DNA from: Paraburkholderia agricolaris
GTDB taxonomy: Bacteria > Pseudomonadota > Gammaproteobacteria > Burkholderiales > Burkholderiaceae
Length of the DNA: 64,000 nt
Direction: 5' to 3'
Assembly (NCBI RefSeq): GCF_009455635.1
Contig: NZ_QPER01000001.1
Location: 868,001-932,000, forward strand
Shown here: positions 56,284 to 64,000 of the stretch, piece after piece
Position numbering within the stretch: the stretch's first letter is position 1
Layout: each line of letters opens with the position of its first letter
Notes under the pieces: generated by a model
The model's database searches: none
Told to the model about the DNA's origin: nothing
Seen by the model: the letters and a program-made list of their open reading frames with translations, nothing else
Program-made: the position numbers and the translations under genes

Positions 56284-57585
56284 ATGTCTACTGCGTCACA
56301 CGCTGCTTCCTCATCCAGAGAATCCAAGGTCAAGACAGTTTTCCGCGTGGTCAGCGGCAACTTTCTTGAGATGTACGACTTCATGGTCTACGGCTATTAC
56401 GCATCCGCGATCGCCAAGACCTATTTCCCGAGCGGCAACGAATTCGCCTCGCTGATGCTGTCGCTGTCGGTATTCGGCGCGGGGTTCCTGATGCGTCCGC
56501 TCGGCGCGATCATACTGGGCGCCTACATCGACCATCACGGCCGGCGCAAAGGCCTGATCCTCACGCTTGGTCTAATGGCGCTCGGCACGCTCACGGTCGC
56601 CGCGATTCCAGGCTACGCGACCATCGGCGTGCTTGCCCCGGCGCTCGTGCTATTCGGCCGGCTGCTGCAAGGCTTCTCCGCCGGGGTCGAACTGGGCGGC
56701 GTGTCGGTCTATCTGTCGGAGATCGCTACCAAGGGTAACAAGGGTTTCTATTGCGCGTGGCAATCGGGCAGCCAGCAGGTCGCCGTGGTGTTCGCCGCGC
56801 TGATCGGCGTGGTGCTCAACAAGGTGCTGCCGGCCGACCAGATGACGGCCTGGGGCTGGCGCGTGCCGTTCCTGATCGGCTGCCTGATCGTACCGTTCCT
56901 GTTCCTGATTCGCCGTTCGCTGCAGGAAACCGAGGAATTCACGGCGCGCAAGCATCATCCGAGCATGGGCGAAATCATGAAGACGATGGCCGCGAACTGG
57001 GGCATCGTGCTGGGCGGGATGGGCATGGTCATTATGACCACGGTGTCGTTCTACATGATCACGGCCTACACGCCGACCTTCGGCAAGGAAGTGCTGAAGC
57101 TGTCGTCGATCGATACACTCGTTGTCACCGTTTGTATCGGTTTGTCGAACCTGATCTGGTTGCCGCTCGCGGGCGCGTTGTCGGATCGCATCGGCCGCCG
57201 TCCGGTACTGCTGGCCTTCACGATTCTGACGATCATCACCGCGTATCCGGCGCTGCAATGGCTGGTTGCCGAGCCGTCGTTCGTTCGCCTGCTGGCGGTC
57301 GAGTTGTGGTTGTCGTTCCTGTACGGCAGCTATAACGGCGCAATGGTGGTGGCGCTGACCGAAGTGATGCCGGTCGAAGTGCGGACCGCCGGTTTCTCGC
57401 TGGCGTACAGCCTTGCTACGACGATCGGCGGCTTCACGCCGGCCATCTCGACGCTGCTGATTCACACTACCGCCAATAAGGCCGCACCGGGGTTGTTCCT
57501 CGGCGCGGCGGCAATCTGCGGGTTGATCGCGACGCTGGTGCTGTATCGCACGCCGGAATCGCGCAATCAGTATCGAACGGCCTGA
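56284..57585 (+). CDS. MFS citrate/tricarballylate-type proton symporter
   Basis: The 433-residue transporter belongs to the metabolite:H+ symporter branch of MFS, with [48 protein letters not shown] and [19 protein letters not shown], the CitA/ShiA pattern. Twelve transmembrane segments are visible. Citrate or another tricarboxylate is the likely substrate, inferred from the branch. The frame opens at 56191; ATG at 56284 ([10 protein letters not shown]) is used with the weak AGAGAA leader. A terminator follows. Confidence 0.88.
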   Translation: MSTASHAASSSRESKVKTVFRVVSGNFLEMYDFMVYGYYASAIAKTYFPSGNEFASLMLSLSVFGAGFLMRPLGAIILGAYIDHHGRRKGLILTLGLMALGTLTVAAIPGYATIGVLAPALVLFGRLLQGFSAGVELGGVSVYLSEIATKGNKGFYCAWQSGSQQVAVVFAALIGVVLNKVLPADQMTAWGWRVPFLIGCLIVPFLFLIRRSLQETEEFTARKHHPSMGEIMKTMAANWGIVLGGMGMVIMTTVSFYMITAYTPTFGKEVLKLSSIDTLVVTVCIGLSNLIWLPLAGALSDRIGRRPVLLAFTILTIITAYPALQWLVAEPSFVRLLAVELWLSFLYGSYNGAMVVALTEVMPVEVRTAGFSLAYSLATTIGGFTPAISTLLIHTTANKAAPGLFLGAAAICGLIATLVLYRTPESRNQYRTA

Positions 57586-57626
57586 GGGACGCCTGGCTGA
57601 AGGTTCACCAGTTGGTCTGGACAAAC

Positions 57627-57662
57627 AAAAACCCCGCGCTCGTGAGAACGCGGGGTTTTTTT
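57627..57662 (+). terminator. Terminator of the MFS symporter gene
   Basis: Arms ACCCCGCG and CGCGGGGT with a 10-base loop and T tract after; also usable by the convergent TPR gene. Confidence 0.85.
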
Positions 57663-57714
57663 CTGAGCTCCGCACTGCCACATCGGCAATGGGCTCCAGA
57701 CGAATCTGGCCTTG

Positions 57715-59562
57715 CTAACCGCGGCGCAATTCGTTTGCCACTGCCTCTACCACCTCGTTCCACGCGCCGGGTTGCGGCTGGCGCAGCAGCGTCGCGCCCG
57801 GATACCACGGGCTGCGCGTCTCGTTGACGAACCAGCGCCAATCCGCCGCGAACGGCAGCATCAGCCACAGGGGTTTTTTTAGCGCGCCGGCGAGGTGAGC
57901 GATCGACGTATCGATCGATACCACGGCGTCGAGCCGCTCGATGATCGCCGCGGTATCCGCAAAATCGCCGATCCGTTTATCCATGCGATGAATCGACGCC
58001 GCACGCGGATGCGTGTCGAGCGCCGCGCGTTCTTCAGCGCTCAGTTCAGGTTGCAGCACGATCCAGTCGATGCCTTCAAGCGCGAATAGCGGTGCAAGCG
58101 CGGCGAGCGGCATCGAACGGGTTTCGTTCTGCTGGATGCGTCCTGACCACGCAATGCCGATCTTGCGCTTCGCGTGACCGCCGAGCGAACCGCGCCATTT
58201 GCGGCCGTATGCGGGCGGTACGTTGAGGTAGGGCGTGCGGGCGGGAATCGTGTCGTAGGTCGTGCCGAGCGCGAGCGGCAGGCTCAGCAGCGGACAGTGC
58301 AGATCCGCCGCGGGGCGGGGTGTGCCCTGCGCGATCAGGGTGACACGCCAGGCTTGCGCGGCCGGTGCGAGCAGCGGCAGTAGTTGCGGCTGCACCTCGA
58401 GTACGACGCGCGCGGCGCGCTGTGCGGCCAGCGGCACGAAGCGCACGAACTGCAAGGTATCGCCGAAACCCTGCTCGGCATGCACGAGCAGCGTGCGCTG
58501 TTCGATCGGCTCGCCGTGCCAACGCGGCAAGGTCTGGATGACCGGCTGCGCGGTAGTTTGCAGCCGCCATTCGTACTCCGGCAGCCCGCGCGCGAAATCG
58601 CGCAGCGCGAGCCAGGCAAGCGCACGGTTCATGTGCGCCGACGCGAGATCGGGGCGCAGACGCAGCGCCTGATCAAAAGCCCGCACCGCCGCGGCATGCG
58701 CGCCTAGCGCCTGATGGGCTGTGCCGAGACTCAGCCAGGCGAGCGCGAATTGCGGATCGAGGCCGACTGCGCGCTCGAGATAGGGCAGCGCCTGGGCGTG
58801 GCGTCCCAGCGCCGCGAGCGCGTTGCCGAGCCCGAAGATGGTGGGCGGCAGGTTCGGCTGCAATGCGAGCGCTGCCTGGAAAGAAGCGACCGCCTCTTCG
58901 TGACGGCCGGTGGCGTCGAGCGTATTGGCGAGATTGAAGTGCGCTGCGACGAAACGCGGTTCGGCTGCCAGTGCCGCCTGAAAGTGCTGGATCGCCTCGT
59001 CTGCCCGTTCAAGCGCGTTCAGCGACATGCCCATGTTGTTGAGTGCACCCGCATGCCCCGGGCGCAATTCGAGCGCGCGCTGGAACGACGCGATCGCTTC
59101 CGCATGACGGCCGAGCGCATGCAATGCGTTGCCGAGATTGTTATGCGATGAGGCGTCGTTCGGTTGCAGGCGCAGCGATTTCTCGAAAGCGTCGGCGGCG
59201 TCTTCGTGGCGCCCCACCGACGCGTACGCATTGCCCAGGTTGTAGTGCGCCATCGGGAAAGTCGGCGCCAGCGTGAGCGCATTGCGGAACTGTTCGATGG
59301 CGTTGTCTATCTGGCCCAGCGCCTTGAGTGCGTTGCCGAGGTTCAACTGCAGCGCGGCATCTTCCGGGCGCAGGTTCACCGCGCGCCGCACGAGCTCGGC
59401 GGCTTCGGCGTGCTGGCCCTGCTGGTGGCGCAGAACGCCCAGCAGGTGCAACGCATCGACGTGCACGGGATTGCCGTCGAGCGTCGCGCGGTAGCCGCGT
59501 TCGGCATCGTCGAGGCGGCCGTCACGATGCGCCGCGAAAGCGCGGTCAAATACTTGTTGCAT
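57715..59562 (-). CDS. TPR protein with glycosyltransferase-like C-terminus
   Basis: The 615-residue protein starts with about ten tandem tetratricopeptide repeats (about 1-330; recurring LNLGNALKALG, YNLGNAYASVG, NNLGNALHALGRHAEA) and ends with a glycosyltransferase family 9-like/SPINDLY-type domain (HAEQGFGDTLQFVRF, IGIAWSGR, VVSIDTSIAHLAGAL). Such proteins are annotated O-GlcNAc transferase-like and may glycosylate proteins or envelope polymers; the substrate is not known. The frame opens far upstream; ATG at 59562 (MQQVF) is used, with M at 59601 as an alternative. No good SD at either. Confidence 0.8.
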   Translation of the reverse strand: MQQVFDRAFAAHRDGRLDDAERGYRATLDGNPVHVDALHLLGVLRHQQGQHAEAAELVRRAVNLRPEDAALQLNLGNALKALGQIDNAIEQFRNALTLAPTFPMAHYNLGNAYASVGRHEDAADAFEKSLRLQPNDASSHNNLGNALHALGRHAEAIASFQRALELRPGHAGALNNMGMSLNALERADEAIQHFQAALAAEPRFVAAHFNLANTLDATGRHEEAVASFQAALALQPNLPPTIFGLGNALAALGRHAQALPYLERAVGLDPQFALAWLSLGTAHQALGAHAAAVRAFDQALRLRPDLASAHMNRALAWLALRDFARGLPEYEWRLQTTAQPVIQTLPRWHGEPIEQRTLLVHAEQGFGDTLQFVRFVPLAAQRAARVVLEVQPQLLPLLAPAAQAWRVTLIAQGTPRPAADLHCPLLSLPLALGTTYDTIPARTPYLNVPPAYGRKWRGSLGGHAKRKIGIAWSGRIQQNETRSMPLAALAPLFALEGIDWIVLQPELSAEERAALDTHPRAASIHRMDKRIGDFADTAAIIERLDAVVSIDTSIAHLAGALKKPLWLMLPFAADWRWFVNETRSPWYPGATLLRQPQPGAWNEVVEAVANELRRG

Positions 59563-59657
59563 GACGCAGGGATGGGATTTCGGGTGAGGCAGACGCCGCA
59601 TTTTCCCACACTCGCCGGGCCACCCTCCGATTTGACCTGTCGTCTCGATATCTATAA

Positions 59658-59679
59658 CATATGAATACCTGTTCATATG
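59658..59679. promoter_or_regulatory. ArsR-type operator
   Basis: Perfect inverted repeat CATATGAA-TACCTG-TTCATATG directly downstream of a TATAAC -10 (59653-59658), with TTGACC at 59632 (spacing 15, short). The 8-6-8 layout fits ArsR/SmtB operators and explains repression of the arsR/CDF pair. Confidence 0.75.
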
Positions 59680-59689
59680 TGTGTCAATC

Positions 59690-60049
59690 ATGCCGTTTGC
59701 TCTGGCTTCCGCTGCGTTGCCTGCTGGTTTCGAAGACCGCCCGGTGGGGACGATCGGGCCGCTGGCCGACCTGTTTCGCCTGCTCGGCGACCCGACGCGC
59801 TTGCGCATCGTGCTCGCTTGCGTCGAGGAGCGGCGCGCGGTCGGCGCGATTGCCCAGGGGCTGGGTTTGTCGCCGTCGCTGGTGAGCCACCATCTGCGGC
59901 TGCTGCGTGCGGCGCGGATCGTGCGCGCCGAGCGGCAGGGCAAGCAGGTGTTCTATCTTGCCGCCGACCGCCATATCAGCGCGATGCTGACCGGCATGCT
60001 CGAGCACGTGGCTGAGCCGGCCGGCGAATTTCCTCTGGATCCGTCATGA
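59690..60049 (+). CDS. ArsR/SmtB-family metalloregulator
   Basis: The 119-residue repressor has the winged helix-turn-helix (LFRLLGDPTRLRIVLACVEERRAVGAIAQGLGLSPSLVSHHLRLLRAARIV). Its metal ligands are not evident; the typical CxC arsenic motif is lacking, so a zinc/cobalt/nickel type with C-terminal His/Asp ligands (ADRHISAML...EHV) is more likely. GTG at 59681 and ATG at 59690 are possible; the ATG is outside the operator and is chosen. ATGA overlap with the CDF gene shows co-transcription. Confidence 0.9.
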   Translation: MPFALASAALPAGFEDRPVGTIGPLADLFRLLGDPTRLRIVLACVEERRAVGAIAQGLGLSPSLVSHHLRLLRAARIVRAERQGKQVFYLAADRHISAMLTGMLEHVAEPAGEFPLDPS

Positions 60050-61320
60050 GAAAAACCACCACGCCGAACCAGGCAGCCGAAGAGCGCGAGGACGACCACG
60101 CGCCGGTGTGGCTCGACGGGGAATCCGACGGGACCGATGGCGACGATGCGCAGGTCGAGGGCAAAGCGCGCGCGGCCGATGATCAGGACGGGCGTCACCA
60201 TGGCGCGGTTCGTCCAGATGCCGACGACGCTCATGAGCGCAGCACGCAGGACCACGGCGCACACCTGCACGGTTCGCACGACGACAGCGCCGACCACATC
60301 CACACCCACAGCCACGGCACCGACAGCGGTCACAGCCACGATAGTCACAGCACGCACAACCACGGCGATCACAGTCACGATAGCCACGCCGGCCATAGTC
60401 ACGGCGCCCACAGCCACGCCGGCCACAGCCACGCCCATGCCCCCGTCGCAGGCCACGGCCGCGCCTTCGCACTGGCCGTCGCACTGAACGTAGCGATCGT
60501 GGTGGTTCAAGCCGTCTACGGCGTGATCGCGCACTCCACCGCGCTGCTTGCCGACGCCGGCCACAATCTCTCCGACGTGCTCGGCCTGCTGCTTGCCTGG
60601 GGCGCAGCCTGGCTCTCCACGCGCCGGCCTTCGGCACGCTATACCTTCGGCTACGGCAGTTCGTCGATCCTCGCGTCGCTTGCCAACGCGGGGCTGTTGC
60701 TGTTCGCATGCGGCGTGATCGTCGCCGAGGCGATCGGGCGTCTGATGAACCCGGCGCCGGTCGCAGGACTGGTGGTGTTCGTCGTCGCGACGGTCGGTGT
60801 GATCGTCAACGGCTTTTCCGCATGGCTCTTCATGCGCGGCCAGAAAGAAGATCTGAACATTCGCGGCGCTTTTCTGCATATGGCCGCGGATGCCGGCATC
60901 TCCGCCGCGGTCGCGATCAGCGGCCTCGTGATTCTCTATACCAACTGGACCTGGCTCGACCCGGTGATGAGCCTACTGGTGGTCGCGGTGGTGGTCTACG
61001 GCACCTGGGGTCTGCTGCGCGATTCGGTGCGCATGGCGCTCGACGCCGTGCCGCCGGGCGTCGACCTGCAGCCGATCCGCGACTATCTCGCCGGACAGCC
61101 AGGTGTCACCGACGTGCACGATCTGCATGTCTGGGCGTTGTCGACCACCGGCAATGCGCTCAGCGCCCATCTGGTGATGCCGGCAGGCCATCCCGGCGAC
61201 GAGTCGATCGACGGCATCGTGATCACGCTGCGCGAACGGTTTTCGATGCAGCACGCCACACTGCAAGTCGACCTCGGCACCACCGAGCATCAATGCGCGA
61301 TGGGTCATCCCCGCGATTGA
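60046..61320 (+). CDS. Cation diffusion facilitator with His-rich N-terminus
   Basis: The 424-residue CzcD/ZitB-type transporter exports divalent metal (probably Zn/Co/Ni) in exchange for H+. The core has six transmembrane segments with the metal site HxxxD in ADAGHNLSDVLG and HMAADAGIS on helix 5. The cytoplasmic C-terminal domain is short. The N-terminal 137 residues contain 27 histidines between residues 51 and 137 in HSH/HxH repeats, much longer than usual, and probably bind metal. It overlaps the arsR stop by four bases and is under the palindrome at 59658. Confidence 0.92.
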   Translation: MRKTTTPNQAAEEREDDHAPVWLDGESDGTDGDDAQVEGKARAADDQDGRHHGAVRPDADDAHERSTQDHGAHLHGSHDDSADHIHTHSHGTDSGHSHDSHSTHNHGDHSHDSHAGHSHGAHSHAGHSHAHAPVAGHGRAFALAVALNVAIVVVQAVYGVIAHSTALLADAGHNLSDVLGLLLAWGAAWLSTRRPSARYTFGYGSSSILASLANAGLLLFACGVIVAEAIGRLMNPAPVAGLVVFVVATVGVIVNGFSAWLFMRGQKEDLNIRGAFLHMAADAGISAAVAISGLVILYTNWTWLDPVMSLLVVAVVVYGTWGLLRDSVRMALDAVPPGVDLQPIRDYLAGQPGVTDVHDLHVWALSTTGNALSAHLVMPAGHPGDESIDGIVITLRERFSMQHATLQVDLGTTEHQCAMGHPRD

Positions 61321-61388
61321 TGCAGCGCACCGTTAAGCGGACTATCGGCGGCGTACACTAGGACGTCCTGTTGTCTCCGGAGGTCCGC

Positions 61389-63113
61389 ATGGATGCTGCC
61401 GCACACGATGCGTCGCCGGTGCTGGTCGTCGGCGCGGGTCCGACCGGGCTCGCCGCGGCGATGAGTCTCGCGCGTGCCCACATCCCCGTGCGTCTGGTCG
61501 ACAAGGCGTTGCAGCCGAACCCGTACTCGCGGGCCATCGGCATTCAGGCGCGCACACTCGAACTGTTTGAACAACACCGGCTGATCGAACCGTTTCTCGA
61601 ACTCGGTCATCGCGCGCGCATCGCCAATCTTTTTTCCAATGGCATGCGTCTCGCGCGCCTCGATTTCGATCCGCTGCACACCCGCTATCCGTATCTGCTG
61701 TTCCTCGATCAGTCCGTGACCGAACGTTTGCTCACCGAGCATCTCGCGACGTTCGGCGTGACGATCGAACGCGGCGCTGAGCTGACGACGTTCTCGCAAG
61801 GTTCAGCCGGCATGCAGGCGACTTTGCGGCACGTGGACGGCCGCACGGAAACGATCCGCCCGTCGTACATGATCGCCGCCGACGGCGCGCATAGCACGAT
61901 CCGTCACCGGCTCGGCTTAAGCTTTGAGGGCAACACCTTCGAGCAGACATTCCTGCTTGCCGATCTGCACGCCGAAACCGATTGGCCCGACGACGAATTC
62001 CATATCTTTGCTTCCGGCGAGGGTCTCGTCGCGTTGTTTCCGATGGGCCATGGCCGTCATCGTCTGATTGCGGATCATCCCGCCGAACCGGTTACGGTTT
62101 TGACATCGGCCACGCCCGCCGTACTCGGTGAACCGCCGCTCAACCAGGTTGCGCCGCCGTCGCTCGCCGAATGCAAGGCGCTGATCGCCCGGCGCGTGCG
62201 CGAGCGCGTCGACGTGTCTGACCTGGCATGGTCGTCACATTTCCGTCTGAACAGCAGGATGGTGGACAGGCTGCGTGTGGGCCGCATTTTCCTGGCAGGC
62301 GACGCGGCCCATGTCCACAGCCCGGCCGGTGCGCAAGGGATGAACACGGGCATTCAGGAAGCGTTCAATCTCGGCTGGAAGCTCGCGCGCGTGCTGCAAG
62401 GCGGCGCGCCTGACCGGCTGCTCGATACGTACTATCACGAACGGCATCCCATCGAGCGCGACGTGCTGCGGCAAACCGGTTTCATCACGCAGATGGCCGA
62501 GGCCGATCATGGTCCGCTGAAGCTGCTACGCGAGCGCGTGATGCCGGTGCTGGCCGCGCTCGGCCCGTTGCGCGATGCGGCGCGGATGACCATCAGCGAG
62601 TTGTCGATCCAGTACCGGCGCAGTCCGCTGACGCTCGAGCGCGTACTCGACGGCGGTCCGCGTGCCGGTGAGCGCGCGCCGGATGCGCTGGTGCATGTGG
62701 TGGATGGCCCGCTTGGCCGCGCGCCGGGTGTCGGGTGCATCTTCGATCTGCATGATCCCGCGTTCTTCTCGCTCTTCCTGCTGGTCCCGCCGCAACCCGT
62801 CGACGACACGCCGCTCGATCCCGCCGCGAAGCACGCGCCGCCGCCGGACCCGGAACTGGAGAGAGTGACCGCCGAAGTCGAAAGATTATTGCCGGGCGCG
62901 GTACGTATCTGGCGCGTGACCGATACGAGCGGCGAGGGCGCTCCGGCGCTCTCCGAATCCTATGGACGCACACGGCCTTCGTTCTATCTGGTGCGGCCGG
63001 ACGGCTACATCTGCGCGCGCGGGCGCACCGGTTCCGATCTGAACGGCTTGCTGCGGCATTGCGAAGCGTGGTTTGCCGTAGGGGGAGTAATACCGGAACA
63101 GGCGGCCTTGTGA
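61389..63113 (+). CDS. FAD-dependent aromatic monooxygenase
   Basis: The 574-residue class A flavoprotein hydroxylase has GAGPTGLAAAMSLAR for FAD, the DG motif in IAADGAHSTIRHRLG, and GDAAHVHSPAGAQGMNTGIQEAFNLGWKL, the MhpA/PheA type signatures. The C-terminal 120 residues form the thioredoxin-like domain of this family. It hydroxylates phenols with NAD(P)H. A strong SD GGAGG five bases upstream decides the ATG at 61389. The substrate is unknown, and no ring-cleavage gene lies next to it. Confidence 0.9.
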   Translation: MDAAAHDASPVLVVGAGPTGLAAAMSLARAHIPVRLVDKALQPNPYSRAIGIQARTLELFEQHRLIEPFLELGHRARIANLFSNGMRLARLDFDPLHTRYPYLLFLDQSVTERLLTEHLATFGVTIERGAELTTFSQGSAGMQATLRHVDGRTETIRPSYMIAADGAHSTIRHRLGLSFEGNTFEQTFLLADLHAETDWPDDEFHIFASGEGLVALFPMGHGRHRLIADHPAEPVTVLTSATPAVLGEPPLNQVAPPSLAECKALIARRVRERVDVSDLAWSSHFRLNSRMVDRLRVGRIFLAGDAAHVHSPAGAQGMNTGIQEAFNLGWKLARVLQGGAPDRLLDTYYHERHPIERDVLRQTGFITQMAEADHGPLKLLRERVMPVLAALGPLRDAARMTISELSIQYRRSPLTLERVLDGGPRAGERAPDALVHVVDGPLGRAPGVGCIFDLHDPAFFSLFLLVPPQPVDDTPLDPAAKHAPPPDPELERVTAEVERLLPGAVRIWRVTDTSGEGAPALSESYGRTRPSFYLVRPDGYICARGRTGSDLNGLLRHCEAWFAVGGVIPEQAAL

Positions 63114-63189
63114 AATGACCGTGCAGGCCGGCCCGTGAGGTGGGCCGCCTTATCGATGGATGACTGGCGCCGTTCGAACGGCGCCTCGC

Positions 63190-63444
63190 CTATACCGCCG
63201 TAGAAAGTGCTGCCGGTGTCAATCCGTCACGATGCTTGACGAGCGCCTCCGTGACGATGCCCGACATCTCGACGCCGTTCGCGTCGGGCTCATCGAGCGT
63301 CGACAGCAAAGCGCGCCGCATGCGCGGCTCCCAGAAGCGGCGGATATGATCGGCGATGCCGTCGAGCGCTTCTTCGCGATCCGGCATCGAATCGAAAAAA
63401 TCGCCGATCCGGTTCGCCATGTCGATCAGATTCTGATTGTCCAT
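63190..63444 (-). CDS. fdsD: Formate dehydrogenase delta subunit FdsD
   Basis: The 84-residue subunit has the short-chain FdsD pattern: LIDMANRIGDFFDSMPDREEALDGIADHIRRFWEPRMRRAL. It is required for maturation or assembly of soluble NAD-dependent formate dehydrogenase. The start at ATG 63444 lies eight bases after the fdsA stop; GTG at 63456 is the other option. Last gene of the fds operon. Confidence 0.92.
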   Translation of the reverse strand: MDNQNLIDMANRIGDFFDSMPDREEALDGIADHIRRFWEPRMRRALLSTLDEPDANGVEMSGIVTEALVKHRDGLTPAALSTAV

Positions 63445-63452
63445 GGCTTGCC

Positions 63453-64000
63453 TCACTTACCCGAGCTTGCATTGGCCAACTCGCGCTGCTTCAGCAGATC
63501 GAGCTGCTCGGTGTTGAAGCGCGAATAGTCCTTTTGCCATTGCGACGGTTGCTCGACCGGCATCACCTGCACCGCGGTCACCTTGTACTCAGGACAGTTG
63601 GTGGCCCAGTCCGAACTATCGGTGGTGATCACGTTCGCACCCGATTCGGGGAAGTGGAATGTCGTGTAGACGACACCCGGCTGCATCCGCTCGGTCACTT
63701 TCGCGCGCAATACGGTTTGTCCCGCGCGCGATTCGATGCCGACCCAATCGTCATCCCTGATGCCGCGCTCCTCCGCATCGTGCGGGTGGATCTCGAGACG
63801 GTCTTCGTCATGCCAGCGCGAATTTTCGGTGCGGCGTGTCTGTGCGCCGACGTTGTACTGCGACAGGATGCGGCCCGTGGTCAGCAACAGCGGGAACTTG
63901 CGCGTGACCTTTTCCGGTGTGGCGATGAACTTCGTAATCACGAATTTGCCCTTGCCGCGCACGAAAGTATCGATGTGCATGGTTGGCGTACCGTCGGGCG
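63453..64000 (-). CDS. fdsA: Formate dehydrogenase alpha subunit, C-terminal part
   Basis: The 3' end of the gene; the frame continues to the window edge (codons PDGTPTMHIDTF). The about 180 residues visible are the molydopterin dinucleotide-binding domain of the molybdenum-containing FdsA: LLLTTGRILSQYN, LEIHPHDAEERGIRDDDWVGIESR and MQPGVVYTTFHFPE. FdsA oxidises formate to CO2 and passes electrons to FdsB/FdsG and NAD. The rest of the protein, and the upstream operon genes, are outside. Confidence 0.93.
   Translation of the reverse strand, partial: PDGTPTMHIDTFVRGKGKFVITKFIATPEKVTRKFPLLLTTGRILSQYNVGAQTRRTENSRWHDEDRLEIHPHDAEERGIRDDDWVGIESRAGQTVLRAKVTERMQPGVVYTTFHFPESGANVITTDSSDWATNCPEYKVTAVQVMPVEQPSQWQKDYSRFNTEQLDLLKQRELANASSGK

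Overview
The window is high-GC chromosomal DNA from a beta-proteobacterium, almost certainly Burkholderia or Paraburkholderia. The reasons are the porin ending in His-Arg-Phe, the fbp/pepN neighbourhood, the Burkholderia-type DUF2968 and DUF4136 proteins, an NAD-dependent formate dehydrogenase operon (fds) and the protein sequences overall. This placement is inference from recognised families; no search was run. I see no phage, insertion sequence, CRISPR array or rRNA.

Layout. 1-10.2 kb holds housekeeping and small genes: two identical tRNA-Arg(ACG) genes each with its own terminator, greB, a porin, a candidate three-hairpin small RNA, a cold-shock gene with a strong promoter and long leader, an exonuclease/GIY-YIG fusion, a secreted chorismate mutase, a 49-residue small protein, an aldo/keto reductase with a divergent LysR regulator, and tRNA-Thr(CGT). 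10.2-15 kb holds fbp and pepN with a higBA toxin-antitoxin pair between them. A DUF4136 lipoprotein follows.

16.6-36 kb is the main specialised system: an aryl polyene (APE) pigment cluster. Seventeen plus-strand genes, mostly joined by 4-base ATGA overlaps, encode a cysteine-less chain-length factor, an acyltransferase, two acyl carrier proteins, a membrane protein, a fused starter ligase-dehydratase, a fused glycosyltransferase-acyltransferase, a MIO ammonia-lyase that would make the aryl starter, a thioesterase, a LolA-like carrier, an MMPL exporter, three complete ketosynthases, a dehydratase, a ketoreductase and two paralogous small exported proteins. A methyltransferase and a flavoprotein with the halogenase WxWxIP motif are divergently placed at the end. 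Together these could make, reduce/dehydrate, lipidate and export an aryl polyene to the outer membrane, with possible methylation and halogenation of the aryl head.

36-43.8 kb is a purine catabolism block on the minus strand (xdhA-xdhB-xdhC, an adenine-deaminase-type Add protein, guaD). dsbB follows. 44.8-49.2 kb is a minus-strand catabolic set (DUF2848 protein, MFS transporter, GntR regulator, amidase). 49.4-57.6 kb holds a Kef-type antiporter, a class I glutamine amidotransferase with a long disordered N-terminus ending in a 14-bp tandem repeat, a DUF2968 protein, an unknown membrane protein, a GNAT acetyltransferase and a citrate-type MFS symporter. 57.7-64 kb holds a TPR/glycosyltransferase-like protein, an ArsR regulator with a palindromic operator driving a His-rich cation diffusion facilitator, an FAD aromatic monooxygenase, and the end of the fds operon (fdsD and the 3' part of fdsA), which runs off the window.
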